The notes under the pieces were generated by a model. That model was not told the origin of the DNA. It saw only the letters and a list, made by a program, of their open reading frames with translations, and searched no databases. The position numbers were made by a program, and so were the translations under genes. Shown piece after piece: positions 1 to 9,900 of a stretch of 52,203 bases of DNA. The stretch's first letter is position 1. Each line of letters starts with the position of its first letter. The stretch comes from Patescibacteria group bacterium (GTDB lineage: Bacteria > Patescibacteriota > WWE3 > UBA101185 > UBA10185), in NCBI GenBank assembly GCA_016926555.1, contig JAFGOI010000006.1:1-52203 (forward strand). The letters are read 5' to 3'.

Positions 1-116
1 AGGTAAGTTCAGTAGCCTAAATGGTGAATGTTCACTGAGTTTTACCTTGAGTAATAGAGATAATCTTGAGAAATTGCAATGTATGTTCAGGTGACCAGAT
101 TTGAACGGTGTTGAAT

Positions 117-190
117 GGCTGAGCACTGTGGTCTAGAACCCATGCAGTTCTCCAGGCTTGAAATGAGACAAATGAGACAGTATAAAAAGA
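117..190. repeat. Direct repeat, left copy
   Basis: This stretch shares an imperfect core with 1341-1430: GGCTGAGCA, GTCTAGAAC, TTCTCCAGGCT and then AAATGAGACAAATGAGACAG followed by TATAAAA. The two copies are in the same orientation and bracket the Nudix and glycosylase genes. Each ends right at the 3' end of a minus-strand gene. The first 116 bases of the window hold no gene I can recognise. Confidence 0.75.
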
Positions 191-661
191 CTAATTTTGT
201 CTCAAATCGGTTGTAGCCAACTTCTGGGTTCTTGGTGTATTAGTAAAGTTGTCTTTTAGATCCTCTGTGAGCCAATCTCGTATCTCTAAAGGATAGAGTA
301 ATATGCTAGAAAGCTCATCCAATGGTACCCACACTGGCTCATAAATATCGTTATTGCCCTTTTCCATTCGCTCTTTTTCTATTGATTCACCTAATTGGGG
401 CTCTCCAACTATATAATTACATAAGTAATATAGTCCCTTGTTGTCTCCATAGTCATGTGTGTATATTAATTTGCTGATATTTACATCTATACAAGTCTCT
501 TCTTTTATTTCACGCAATAACCCTTCGGCTTCTGAAGCATCTGTATCTTCTAAGCCACCTCCAGGAAGCACCCAATATTCTTGAGTATTCTTTACCCTAT
601 GAATTAGAAGAATATTATTTTCTTTAATTATTATGCCTGCAACTCTTATAGGTAATATCAT
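191..661 (-). CDS. Nudix hydrolase
   Basis: The 156-residue protein carries a Nudix box: G-x5-E-x7-REIKEE, seen as GGLEDTDASEAEG followed by LLREIKEETCI. The usual Gly after EEx is Cys. Nudix enzymes hydrolyse nucleoside diphosphates linked to another moiety, using divalent metal bound by the box glutamates; the substrate here cannot be told. The length is normal for a single-domain member. The ATG at 661 lies 6 nt after a minus-strand TATAAT (668-673), so the mRNA is probably leaderless. It is divergent from a DNA glycosylase gene, and the pair suggests nucleotide-pool cleaning plus base-excision repair, though that link is inference. The C-terminal end runs into a direct repeat. Confidence 0.88.
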   Translation of the reverse strand: MILPIRVAGIIIKENNILLIHRVKNTQEYWVLPGGGLEDTDASEAEGLLREIKEETCIDVNISKLIYTHDYGDNKGLYYLCNYIVGEPQLGESIEKERMEKGNNDIYEPVWVPLDELSSILLYPLEIRDWLTEDLKDNFTNTPRTQKLATTDLRQN

Positions 662-667
662 CCCCTA

Positions 668-677
668 ATTATATAAT
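668..677. promoter_or_regulatory. Bidirectional -10 palindrome
   Basis: ATTATATAAT reads as TATAAT on both strands. On the minus strand it ends 6 nt before the Nudix ATG at 661. On the plus strand it is 15 nt before the glycosylase ATG at 693, leaving room for a short leader with the AAAAGG ribosome site. I see no clear -35 box on either side. Confidence 0.5.
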
Positions 678-692
678 GAAAAGGTGAATTTA

Positions 693-1313
693 ATGACTTT
701 ATATTACAAACTACTTTCTGAATACCGTGACCCTGTAAATTATTGGCCACAATGGTGTGCTGTAAACAAATCAGTTAATGAGCGTGAAAAAATTATAATT
801 GGTATGATTCTGGTTCAAAGAACCTCATGGCATAATACAAATATAGCTCTCAAAAACCTAAAACAAAGTAATCTTTTATCAGTTGAAAAAATAGCTGAGC
901 TTTCAAATTTAAATAACTTAACAGAATTAATTCGCCCAGCAGGGTTTTTCCAGTCTAAACCCACTAGACTATTTGATGTTTGCACATTTATAAAAAAATC
1001 GGGAGGTATAGAAAACCTACTAAACAAAGATGCTGACAATTTGAGAGCGGAGCTTTTACATATAAAAGGTGTTGGAAAAGAAACTGCAGACACCATACTA
1101 CTTTATGCTTTTGATAAACCAGTTTTTATTATTGATGAATATACGTATAGGTGGTCAGAAAAACATGATGTGCCTATAGGTAGAGATTATGACGATCTAC
1201 AATTATATTTTCAAAATCAATTGGAAAGTGATGCAGCTTTGTACCAAAAATTTCATGCCTTGATTATTATTTCCCAAAGAGGGCGTGATAAGTCTTTGAT
1301 GGAAATAGTGTGA
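693..1313 (+). CDS. HhH-GPD DNA glycosylase, MagIII/endonuclease III-like
   Basis: This is a base-excision repair glycosylase of the endonuclease III superfamily. The helix-hairpin-helix is LHIKGVGKETADTILLYA and the catalytic aspartate is in VFIIDEYTYR. Endonuclease III has GVGRKTA, where Lys is the lyase nucleophile; here the aligned residue is Glu (GVGKETA). The C-terminal four-cysteine iron-sulphur loop is also absent. Both features resemble the monofunctional 3-methyladenine glycosylase MagIII, so an alkylated-base glycosylase is more likely than a thymine-glycol enzyme (inference). A GTG at 684 is in frame, but AAAAGG at 679-684 is well spaced for the ATG at 693, which I prefer. The gene is divergent from the Nudix gene. 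Confidence 0.82.
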   Translation: MTLYYKLLSEYRDPVNYWPQWCAVNKSVNEREKIIIGMILVQRTSWHNTNIALKNLKQSNLLSVEKIAELSNLNNLTELIRPAGFFQSKPTRLFDVCTFIKKSGGIENLLNKDADNLRAELLHIKGVGKETADTILLYAFDKPVFIIDEYTYRWSEKHDVPIGRDYDDLQLYFQNQLESDAALYQKFHALIIISQRGRDKSLMEIV

Positions 1314-1340
1314 TCCTATACACGGTTTCTCCAGGCTATA

Positions 1341-1430
1341 TGGCTGAGCATGTCGGTCTAGAACTTTATCTCTTCTCCAGGCTAGAAATGAGACAAATGA
1401 GACAGTATAAAATGAGACAGTATAAAAAAG
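1341..1430. repeat. Direct repeat, right copy
   Basis: This is the second copy of the 117-190 repeat, with an extra ATGAGACAGTATAAA unit, so ATGAGACA occurs three times. It ends 1 bp before the stop codon of the minus-strand gene at 1432. A short plus-strand reading frame here is only the repeat read through into antisense and is not a gene. Confidence 0.75.
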
Positions 1431-1431
1431 G

Positions 1432-2691
1432 TTATGAGTTTTCCGGTATGTTATCCAACACTTCGGGTGGAAACATTGACCATTTTCCTTTTTTTGCCCT
1501 AACCTTTCGTTTGAAAACCATATGGTCCGGTTCCTTTTCTACTGACCTATAACTGTTGGGGACGCGTTGAGAATTCTTCTCTAGGTTATTTAGATGCTCA
1601 ACTAGTCTTTTGTCTTCTTCCGGATCTCTGGGTTCGGGATTTTCTTTTTCACTTTTATGTTTTCTCCAAGCGCTACAGTATTGGTCCCACATTTTAGATA
1701 CTTCCGTTTCTATTGAATCTGGTGGATATGTTGCGAAGCACATAACACCCCGTCTTTTCACCTCATCGGGAAATTTCATAAATTCTTGGTCAGTTAAACT
1801 TAGCGACGTTTTCATATCCGGTCCCCAGACAAAAGACTGTCCATTTTCCATAAATAGTGGGGCAATCCTCCTATGTAAGCTATCTTTAGAGGTGAATACG
1901 TTACAAAATGGTAAGTAGTATAAGTAAGACAAATCAATTTTATTGCTTGGTCTCTCTTTTGCTATATAACTTTTGTGTAAGCACAGGTAGAAGAAAATAT
2001 CAACTTTAAAGCAAAACGCTGCATACGGAGCAAACACGTTAAGGGCCGGTTTTCCTTCCCTCTCCCAGCGTGAAAGAATTCTATCGTAGTAGTTCGTAGG
2101 CATGCCTAATATGTCCAGTGCAAGCTGAATTAACTCCTTGTAACTACCGGTAATAAATTTGTCAGAAAAGTTTTTTACATCCTGTATATTTGAGAGTTTT
2201 GTACCTACCGGTACCGTATTTTTTACAAGGACGATTGTATAATCAAAATCTAAATTTGATACCAAATTTCTCCAGTCTTTGGCGAATTTTTGTTCAACTT
2301 CCCTAAATTCATAATTCTGCCATCTGCTAAAAGCCTCCATTTCAGGAAATTGATCATGGTAAACTCCAATTTTGCCTTCTGTGTCTATCCGTGTTTCCCC
2401 ACCCCCAACTATTGGTCTTCCATCCATGGGTACTGGGTTTCCTAAAAAATCCTGAAGAATAAGGGTGTGATGCGCAATATTTACTGCCCCTTGTTCAGGT
2501 GTCTTGTAGGCAAGGTCCTTAACGATCTTTTCGCTTGTTCTACCATCTCCAATGGTTTTGTGAAGGTCCGAAAGGCTTTCGACATAAAAAAGCGGAGTAA
2601 TGTTACAAATGAATAAATGCTCTAACCAAATGGCTTCATCTATATTCAGGCTTTCTAGTGTTGATTTATCAAATATTAATGCTGGTCCCAT
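1432..2691 (-). CDS. Uncharacterised protein, possible PIN-like nuclease fold
   Basis: I do not recognise this 419-residue family with certainty. The N-terminus has a strand ending in Asp (ALIFDKSTLESL). Around residue 255 there is a segment ending YLYYLPFCNVFTSKDSLHRR. That spacing of an early Asp and a later D..YL.YLPFCdvFtskD pattern is reminiscent of PIN-domain proteins, but this is a visual impression. The C-terminal 70 residues are charged and probably disordered. AAAAGGTGA lies about 8 nt before the ATG and fixes the start. A terminator (2711-2749) separates the gene from the zinc-ribbon gene upstream, so it probably has its own transcription although it is co-oriented with the restriction operon. 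Confidence 0.6.
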   Translation of the reverse strand: MGPALIFDKSTLESLNIDEAIWLEHLFICNITPLFYVESLSDLHKTIGDGRTSEKIVKDLAYKTPEQGAVNIAHHTLILQDFLGNPVPMDGRPIVGGGETRIDTEGKIGVYHDQFPEMEAFSRWQNYEFREVEQKFAKDWRNLVSNLDFDYTIVLVKNTVPVGTKLSNIQDVKNFSDKFITGSYKELIQLALDILGMPTNYYDRILSRWEREGKPALNVFAPYAAFCFKVDIFFYLCLHKSYIAKERPSNKIDLSYLYYLPFCNVFTSKDSLHRRIAPLFMENGQSFVWGPDMKTSLSLTDQEFMKFPDEVKRRGVMCFATYPPDSIETEVSKMWDQYCSAWRKHKSEKENPEPRDPEEDKRLVEHLNNLEKNSQRVPNSYRSVEKEPDHMVFKRKVRAKKGKWSMFPPEVLDNIPENS

Positions 2692-2710
2692 TTACGGTAT
2701 CACCTTTTAC

Positions 2711-2749
2711 TAAATTAAAAATAAAACCCATGCGCTAGTGAAGCATGGG
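2711..2749 (-). terminator. Intrinsic terminator after the restriction-nuclease operon
   Basis: Read on the minus strand, GCCCATGC, a 9-nt loop and GCATGGG form a 7-bp stem, followed directly by TTTTATTTTTAATTT. This is a standard rho-independent terminator. It lies about 30 nt after the stop codon of the zinc-ribbon gene and closes the operon that starts at 12124. Confidence 0.75.
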
Positions 2750-2777
2750 CAGTGACTTTCTATGTGTATTTTATCAC

Positions 2778-4448
2778 TTAGCTTTTGGAAGTGCTATCAC
2801 CGGTGGTTTTTTTTGTTATAGTTGGCTCGGGTTTTTCTATTTTTGGGTGCTTTTTGAGGAATTCCTTGTTCTCTCTTACCAAAAATATGGTGCAATAGAT
2901 AGTTCCATCAGAGTCTTTAAGGTGTCTGGCTTTCAAGAACCCTTCCCTAAGGTATTTTCCTTTTGTTGCAGGGTGAACACCGTGTCGGTCTTTTATTTGC
3001 CATTCGGAAATCCACTGGCCTTCATCGTCGTATTCATGCTTTAGATTTTTAGGTATAACTCCTGCTTCAGCGTTCCTTCTACAATCATCGCAGTAAACCT
3101 CATCCAAAGTCCACCAAATCCCATTTCCCGGCTTATACCTCCTACAGATTGCACATTGGTATGGACCTTCTGAGGGTTCCAAGAAAAATCCCTCCGGCTC
3201 TTTTTCTAATCTTCTTTTTCTGATATTCCTAATAGCATCGTGCTTACCCATCATTCTGGCCAGTTGCACAATGTTGTGATGGGAATATTTTGCATACTGT
3301 TCTGGATCAACTTTTTCTTGGGGTTTCGGAGGCTTTTGTGTTTTAGTAACCAGTTTGACCATGTCTTCTTCCTGTTCGTATCCCTTTAACCTCCCCTGCA
3401 AATACCCAAGTCGGTAGCTGATTCTGTCCATTAAGCGCCAATTAGTGTCTTTTAATGTTTCCTTAATAATTTCCTCTAGCTCCTGAGAGCTTTTCCTGTC
3501 TGTTCTTGTTGAATCGGTGTCTTGCACAGAGAATGATGTGTTTACAAATTGACCTATCTCAGGCTTTTCAAACTCAAGTTTTGCATATCTAGCCTTTTCT
3601 ACCGCTTTCTTGAGTAGTATTTCCAAATCAGGGATGGTTGTTTTCTTAAGTTTCAAGGAATCTGCATACATTTGGGTGTCGTGTTTTTGCATTTCTTCTT
3701 CCTTAACTACTACTGCAACTTCCATGGCTTCCAAAGTTTCTACGTATTCTTTGCCCTCCTTATCCGACAAACAAAACTCATTGCGATATTTTTCTAGCAA
3801 TTCCTTGTCTTTTCTCTTTTCTTCCTCCCATTCCTTTTCCCATTTCTCATGGTCATGTTCTTCTTCTTTTCTGTAACCACACGAGTTGCATTTTGTGACC
3901 CATTTTTTGACTTTTCCCTCTTTTTCTATGGTGTATTCCGCTTCTTTGCCGCATTCTGGGCATAAATAGGGTTTAGATTCCCTTATTTTGCCGTCATCAT
4001 ATATGCCTTCTCGTTTATTGCAATTTGGACACTTTAAAAAGAACAACATTCTTAAAGGCTTGTTATCATCTGTTGTGTGATCAAGGGTTTTGAAGAAGCT
4101 TTCCATTTTAATATTGCAATCGGGACAGTAATAGGAAGGAACAGGGGTATTATCGTATTTATCCTGCATCTCTGTGTCTTTTTGAATCCACTCTTGTATT
4201 GTTCTTTCTTTTTCCTTGTGACTGGAAGCTTTTACGAAAAATAAATGATGATTTAGCATCAAGGAAACATTCCTCCATTTTTCTTTATCAGGTATACCTT
4301 TTAATTCTTTTGCTTCTTTGGATTTTTTATAAACCTCTTGAAACATTCGGATACTATCAAGACAACGGTTTATAGTAGTTAGATCATAACGATCAATATA
4401 GGATTGTTCGGGTTGAAGGTATTCCTTACCTTCTTGATGCTTCGCCAC
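2778..4448 (-). CDS. Multi-zinc-ribbon protein of unknown function
   Basis: The 556-residue protein has three pairs of metal-binding knuckles. Around residues 107-146 are CPDCN and CPNCN. Around 163-192 are CPECG and CNSCG. Near residues 437-458 are CAIC and CDDC. Between them lies a long, charged, probably coiled-coil segment rich in Glu and Lys. Such zinc ribbons usually bind nucleic acid or stabilise complexes; no catalytic motif is visible. The start is GTG at 4448; a nearby upstream ATG is in another frame and the ribosome site is weak. It is the last gene of the minus-strand operon containing hsdMS, hsdR and the DUF2779 nuclease, which suggests a role with them, but that is inference. 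Confidence 0.7.
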   Translation of the reverse strand: MAKHQEGKEYLQPEQSYIDRYDLTTINRCLDSIRMFQEVYKKSKEAKELKGIPDKEKWRNVSLMLNHHLFFVKASSHKEKERTIQEWIQKDTEMQDKYDNTPVPSYYCPDCNIKMESFFKTLDHTTDDNKPLRMLFFLKCPNCNKREGIYDDGKIRESKPYLCPECGKEAEYTIEKEGKVKKWVTKCNSCGYRKEEEHDHEKWEKEWEEEKRKDKELLEKYRNEFCLSDKEGKEYVETLEAMEVAVVVKEEEMQKHDTQMYADSLKLKKTTIPDLEILLKKAVEKARYAKLEFEKPEIGQFVNTSFSVQDTDSTRTDRKSSQELEEIIKETLKDTNWRLMDRISYRLGYLQGRLKGYEQEEDMVKLVTKTQKPPKPQEKVDPEQYAKYSHHNIVQLARMMGKHDAIRNIRKRRLEKEPEGFFLEPSEGPYQCAICRRYKPGNGIWWTLDEVYCDDCRRNAEAGVIPKNLKHEYDDEGQWISEWQIKDRHGVHPATKGKYLREGFLKARHLKDSDGTIYCTIFLVRENKEFLKKHPKIEKPEPTITKKTTGDSTSKS

Positions 4449-4472
4449 ATATACATTTTACCCTTTTACGGG

Positions 4473-5429
4473 TTAAACAGTAAAACTATGTCTAGTAATT
4501 CCTGTTTTGGGGATGATTATCTGAGGAAATTGTATGTTATTAAAAGTAAAAAAGTCGAATTTTTTCCCATGAAGCTCATTTAGCAACGTATATTTTCTAG
4601 TAAGTATTATGTTACTTAATAAGGCGTGGATTAATAAACAGCAGTTTTGATCTCTCTCAAAATCAAACGGTTTTATAGTTCTAGCTATTTGATTTGTAAG
4701 TACCACTTCACCTTCGGAATTTCTTTTCTTGTGCCTTTCAAGTATGACAACAGAATCTTTAGAACCCCCTAAATTTACTTTAACTTGTTTCATACCTATA
4801 GAAGATATGGCAGCGGCAAAAGACGTGTTGTGGAATCTTAAGGAGTGCTTATAGGCGTTGTACTCACCTTTATCAGAAAAATCCCTGGCGAACGATATAA
4901 GCAGATGTTCGATTATTTCTAAGTTCTTATCCCATTGCCCAGAGTCCATTTTAGATGGATAGGAAAAATAGAAAATCCATCTAAGCATTGGAATCTCTGT
5001 ATCTTCACCCCGCATTTTTAGTGGCTGTTTTTTACCAGTCCAGGGTTTAACTGATGCGTAAACTAGCTCTTCAATTTTGGAATAAGTGCGTGAGTAATAT
5101 TTAGTTTTACTGTCATTCGAAAAAGTTAGAGCTAACCACAAATCCCAATTATCGTGTTGCATTAACGCAAAGATAATTTCGAATAGTGTTTCTGTCATTT
5201 GGTAATACAGGAAGTGAAGCTCTGTTCTAAGCATTCTCTTGAAATCCTCATCGGAAAAGTCCTTAAAATCCTCAGCAAGGTCACCCTTGAGTTTGTCGAA
5301 GTTGTCGTGAGTGCTTGTTAGTAATTGAATTTTATACAACCAGTAATCAGGGTCGTATGTTCTATAAAACTCCCTTTGCACGGAACCGATATCATTGATG
5401 ATCAATTCTTCCTTTTTACTCTCAGACAT
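4473..5429 (-). CDS. Uncharacterised protein in the restriction-nuclease operon
   Basis: I do not recognise this 318-residue protein. It is soluble, mostly helical in appearance and has no membrane segment. Residues 70-110 are rich in aromatic residues (LHFLYYQMTETLFEIIFALM). A conserved-looking stretch with HSLRFHNTSFAAAISSIG follows near residue 190. The start ATG overlaps the end of the DUF2779 gene by 8 nt and is preceded by AAGGAAAT, indicating translational coupling. Its fixed place between the nuclease and zinc-ribbon genes implies they act together, though no function can be read from the sequence. Confidence 0.7.
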   Translation of the reverse strand: MSESKKEELIINDIGSVQREFYRTYDPDYWLYKIQLLTSTHDNFDKLKGDLAEDFKDFSDEDFKRMLRTELHFLYYQMTETLFEIIFALMQHDNWDLWLALTFSNDSKTKYYSRTYSKIEELVYASVKPWTGKKQPLKMRGEDTEIPMLRWIFYFSYPSKMDSGQWDKNLEIIEHLLISFARDFSDKGEYNAYKHSLRFHNTSFAAAISSIGMKQVKVNLGGSKDSVVILERHKKRNSEGEVVLTNQIARTIKPFDFERDQNCCLLIHALLSNIILTRKYTLLNELHGKKFDFFTFNNIQFPQIIIPKTGITRHSFTV

Positions 5430-6918
5430 ATTTCCTTAGTCTTCCCAATATTTCCACCATCGCCCACGTATCCAATGTGCAGTATTTACTCAAATCGTCG
5501 ATAATTTTTTCTCTTTGCTTTTCGTTTTTACCTTCCAAAATGGTTTCTGTCCACATCCTGCGGGCTTTTAGTCCGTCGGATACATCCATCTCTTTATAAC
5601 TTAATTCTGGTACTAATGTTGGCAGGACCTTTTTAATAGAGACGCTTCCAAAGAAATCTTTGTCTACAAACCACATCTCAGAAAAAGGAATCATTAAATC
5701 GACAATTCTTTTATTTAGACTTTCCAAGAATTCTTTATATTCTGGGTAAAACTCAGCCATTTTGGTATTGCATCCCTTTTCGTAGCTCATATTCCATGTA
5801 ATTATTGATCCTTTATTACCAATATCTCTTTTTAGTTTTTCCAGCAGACCTGGCATTGGGTTTGTAGGTTCTAAGTGTAGATATTCTTCGTGTGTTACAT
5901 CTGCATCTAGGGATTCTTGTATATGTAGCGAATACTGAAACGGATAGTCTTTGTACGGCTGCATCCCATCAAACGCAGGAATTAAAGAAGATAGCGTTTC
6001 GTAGTCAAAAAAGTATAGTGGGTACTCAAAAGTTTCTAAAAACTCTCTAATTTTATCTTTATCTATTATCCTCTCACCGCTCTTTGTGGTTTTGATTTGT
6101 GCTAACTGCTTATCTCTTAAAGCAAGTTCTTCAGGAATATCCTGTATATACTTAATGCCCGAATCTTCTAGTTCAGCTATTTGTTCTTGATTTGGATATG
6201 CAAGGTTATAGATACTGTATTTTTCTATGTTAGGATTTAAGTGATTGTATACTTCCATCCAATCTGCAAACCAAGTTGTACCAGAAACACCTACTTGATT
6301 AACATATCTAGGTGATAAATCAGGCATTTCATTTTTATTTAATATTTCAAAGGCTCCATGTATTTGTTTTTCTGTTATTTCTAGCAGTGCTTTAACATCT
6401 TCTGTAACATCTGTTTTACCAGTAATTCCTTTTGGATTTATTTCACCTTTTTTAACGTAATCAGTGTTTGCGTGTATTACGGATATTTCGTCTATTTCGA
6501 GACCATATTTTTGAAGTACAGTTGTTTGAAATGCTAGATCATAGGCATGTTCAGGCTTTGCTCGAGAACTGCTTTTTATTTCAATTAGGTTATATTTTCC
6601 AGATTCTTTTTTCTGTAAGACATCGATAATACAAGTTAAGCCATCAACCTCAAATCTTCCTTGCAGTATAGTATCGGATTCTTCTAGGGCTAACTCCGTT
6701 CTGTTTGGAAGGGACTTATATTCATCATAGTTATTGAAACCGAGTTTAAGCGCCTCTAAAAATAATCGTTCTGCGTAGTTCTCGAAATCATGCCCAGCGT
6801 CGAAGCGTGCTTGAAGATTTTCGTCTATTGGGGGCAGCTTTGATTTATCGTATTTCTTTAACCACAACCAAGCAGGATGTTTTAAGAAAAGCATGTAATC
6901 GGACTTAGCTAAGATCAT
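5422..6918 (-). CDS. DUF2779 protein: Cas4/RecB-like nuclease fused to DEDD exonuclease
   Basis: Two nuclease-like halves are visible. The N-terminal half has the PD-(D/E)XK pattern of RecB/Cas4-like enzymes: Asp99 in CIIDVLQ, then Glu113 and Lys115 in LIEIKSSS. The C-terminal DUF2779 half has RNase-H-fold exonuclease motifs: Asp305 and Glu307 in FFDYETL, Trp375-Asn376 in ITWNMSYEKG, Asp407 in RIVDLM and Asp483 in YCTLDTWAMVEIL. The length of 498 residues is normal for this architecture. The gene starts 1 nt after the hsdR stop and has GAAGGTGTGA before the ATG, so it is co-expressed with the type I restriction genes. I infer an accessory role in attacking foreign DNA or RNA; direct evidence for the substrate is lacking. 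Confidence 0.82.
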   Translation of the reverse strand: MILAKSDYMLFLKHPAWLWLKKYDKSKLPPIDENLQARFDAGHDFENYAERLFLEALKLGFNNYDEYKSLPNRTELALEESDTILQGRFEVDGLTCIIDVLQKKESGKYNLIEIKSSSRAKPEHAYDLAFQTTVLQKYGLEIDEISVIHANTDYVKKGEINPKGITGKTDVTEDVKALLEITEKQIHGAFEILNKNEMPDLSPRYVNQVGVSGTTWFADWMEVYNHLNPNIEKYSIYNLAYPNQEQIAELEDSGIKYIQDIPEELALRDKQLAQIKTTKSGERIIDKDKIREFLETFEYPLYFFDYETLSSLIPAFDGMQPYKDYPFQYSLHIQESLDADVTHEEYLHLEPTNPMPGLLEKLKRDIGNKGSIITWNMSYEKGCNTKMAEFYPEYKEFLESLNKRIVDLMIPFSEMWFVDKDFFGSVSIKKVLPTLVPELSYKEMDVSDGLKARRMWTETILEGKNEKQREKIIDDLSKYCTLDTWAMVEILGRLRKYV

Positions 6919-9900
6919 TTAATTCACACCTTCACTTGTTATACTAAAAAACCTATCAAAGAATTGAGTTAACTTTTCTAATACAGTTTCTCTTTTCTTA
7001 CTTCTTTCTCCTGTAGGTGAAAATCTCGATACTGGGGGCAAGATCTTTGTTATTGCTGTGCCGGTTGTTTCTACATTTCCATTCCTGAATGAGTTTCTTA
7101 TAAATCTATAAGTAGCCTCTGGATCCAAATTCTCGTTTTTAATAATTTCTTCCAATTCTTCCTTTTTCTTTTCCTCAATAAATATCTGCCAGTCATCATC
7201 TACAACAGAATGAGAGTCTAGTGTTGCGATAAACTTATTAATCAAATCCTTTTTGTTTCTAAGCTCCACACTAGAATCAATAGCTTTTTTTATATCTATT
7301 AGTACATCTTTATTCTTAATGTGATCTTCGTGGTATTTCTTAATGAGCCCTAATACATAGTCAATGTTAATTTCTACTTGCTTGATTAATTCCATCTCAA
7401 AAACAAGATCATCATTTATGTTTTCCTTCTCACTATCGGTGCTCGTTCTAAACTCATTGTATAAGTCAATATACATACTGTGGTAGTCTTGAACATCTCG
7501 GTCAGACAATATTTCTTTTCCAACAAACTCATCAAAAGTAGCTAAGATATTGGTAAGACGTAATATTGCTCCATATAGTTTTATAAAATCTTTTGGGTTT
7601 TGTTCACCAATAATACGTTCCCCTAGAGGAAATTTTTCCTGTAATTCTGAAATAAAACTCCTGTACCCACGCGCCTCTTTTTCACCGTCTTTATAACCAT
7701 TGTAATAATCTTCAAAAGCTTTGAGCAGAACTACACCACTAGCTTCTTTGTCACCAAAAAGAGCAATTGATTCGTTTGTGGCTTTTTCAAGGTTTCTAAA
7801 ACAGACAATATTTCCAAATGTTTTTATGCTATTAAGAATTCTATTAGTTCTTGAAAATGCCTGTAGTAGCCCGTGTAATCGCAAGTTCTTATCTACCCAC
7901 AATGTGTTAAGAGTTGTGGCATCAAATCCTGTTAAAAACATGTTTACTACTATCAAAATATCTAATCCTCTATCTTTTACTCTTTGGCTTAGATCTTTGT
8001 AGTAATTCTGAAATTTATCAGAAGATGTATCGTATGAAGTACCAAACATGTGATTATAATCTTGGATAGCATTTTCTAGAAAATCTCTTGAACTAACATC
8101 TAAACCACTAGTATCCTCTAAATTCTCGTCAATCATTCCATCTAAATCTTCATCATTTACTCCAAAACTATAAATTAAAGCAATCTTTAATTTTTTGTCA
8201 CTTGGAGCATCAGCCAATTGCCTTTTAAACTCTGCATAGTATTTTTTAGCCACATCAATAGAAGGTGTTGCGAAAATGGAGTTAAAGCCTGCGAGTCTCC
8301 TATCTTTTAATTTATAGAAACTATTTCTTTTTGTTTTTTGATCAAAGTGATCTCTGATATAGGTAACAATATTTTCTAATCTTTCTTGAGATGCTAATGC
8401 TGCATCGCGATCAATATCTGGTACCTGCGCATCCTCTATGTTTTCTGCTTCTCTTACCGTAGAAACGTAATCAACCTTAAATGGCAGAACATTTTTATCT
8501 GCAATTGCATCAACAATTGTATATGTGTGTAGTTTTTCTCCAAACGCTTGTTCAGTAGTTTTAAAGTTAGGTTTACCACCAGAAGAAGCATTCTTTGCAA
8601 ATATTGGCGTTCCAGTAAATCCAAATAAATGATAATTCTTGAAGGATTTGGTTATAGCGTTGTGCATATCACCAAACTGAGATCTATGACACTCATCAAA
8701 GATTAGAACGACACGTTTATTATAAATATCGTGTTCTTTATTCTTTTTAATAAACCTATCTAGTTTTTGGATAGTAGTTACTACAATAGGTTGGTTTGTT
8801 TTATTACTCTTTAACTTTGCACCATTAGGCTTTGTTAACTGCTCCGTAAGTATAGAAGTATTTGTATTACTATTGGCAGAGCCTTCAGCAAACTTATCGT
8901 ATTCTTTCATTGTCTGGTAGTCTAAGTCTTTTCGATCTACTACAAATAAAACCTTATCTACAAAATCAAGCTCACTAGCTAACTGCGCTGTCTTAAAGCT
9001 TGTTAGGGTCTTACCAGAACCAGTTGTGTGCCAGATATAACCTCCTGCATCCACAGAACCCAATTTTTTATAGTTAGTACTTACCTCAATTCGATTAAGA
9101 ATTCTTTCAGTTGCAACTATTTGATAAGGGCGCATAACTAACAATAATTTTTCGCTGGTAAACACACAGTATTTTGTCAGAATATTAAGAATTGCGTGTT
9201 TAGCAAAGAAAGTTTTTGCGAAGTCCACAAGGTCTGTAATAGGTTTATTCGTAGCATCTGCCCACCAACTAGTAAACTGATAACTATTGCTTGTTCTTTT
9301 GCCTTTCTTAACGGCCCCTTGTACCTGATCTTTTATGTGTTGATCCCTTGTTGTATTACTATAATATTTTGTATGAGTCCCATTTGATATTACGAATATT
9401 TGGACATATTCGAATAGCCCAGATGCTGCCCAAAAGCTTTCTCTCTGATACCTATTTATTTGGTTAAATGCTTCTTGAATAGCAATGCCTCTTTTTTTAA
9501 GTTCAACATGCACAAGAGGCAACCCATTAACCAATATTGTTACATCGTAGCGATTGGAACGTTGTCCTTCATCCGTCGCGTATTGGTTAATAACTTGCAA
9601 ATTATTGTCATGTATAGAATCCTTTTTGATTAGATAAATATTTTTAGTAGTACCATCATCTCTATTAAGATTTTTAATGTGATCTTCCTGAATCGTGGCT
9701 GCTTTGTCTGCAATGCTTTGGTTTGGGTTCGCTAACTCTTGAGTATAGAATCTGTCCCACTCGTTATCTGTAAAGGTATATTCGTTAAGTCTTTCTAGTT
9801 GTCTTCTCAAATTTACTACTAGATCTTCCTCGTTATTGATTTTCAGGTATTCATAAGCTTGAGATTCTAACTGTGAAATAAGTGATTTTTCTAGGACATC

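Noticed and set aside
1341-1430. CRISPR-like repeat array
   Set aside because: The ATGAGACA units are short, irregular and without spacers of uniform length, and no cas1 or cas2 gene is present.
1310-1552. Plus-strand 80-codon frame
   Set aside because: It consists of the direct repeat and the antisense of the 3' end of the gene at 1432, with no ribosome site.
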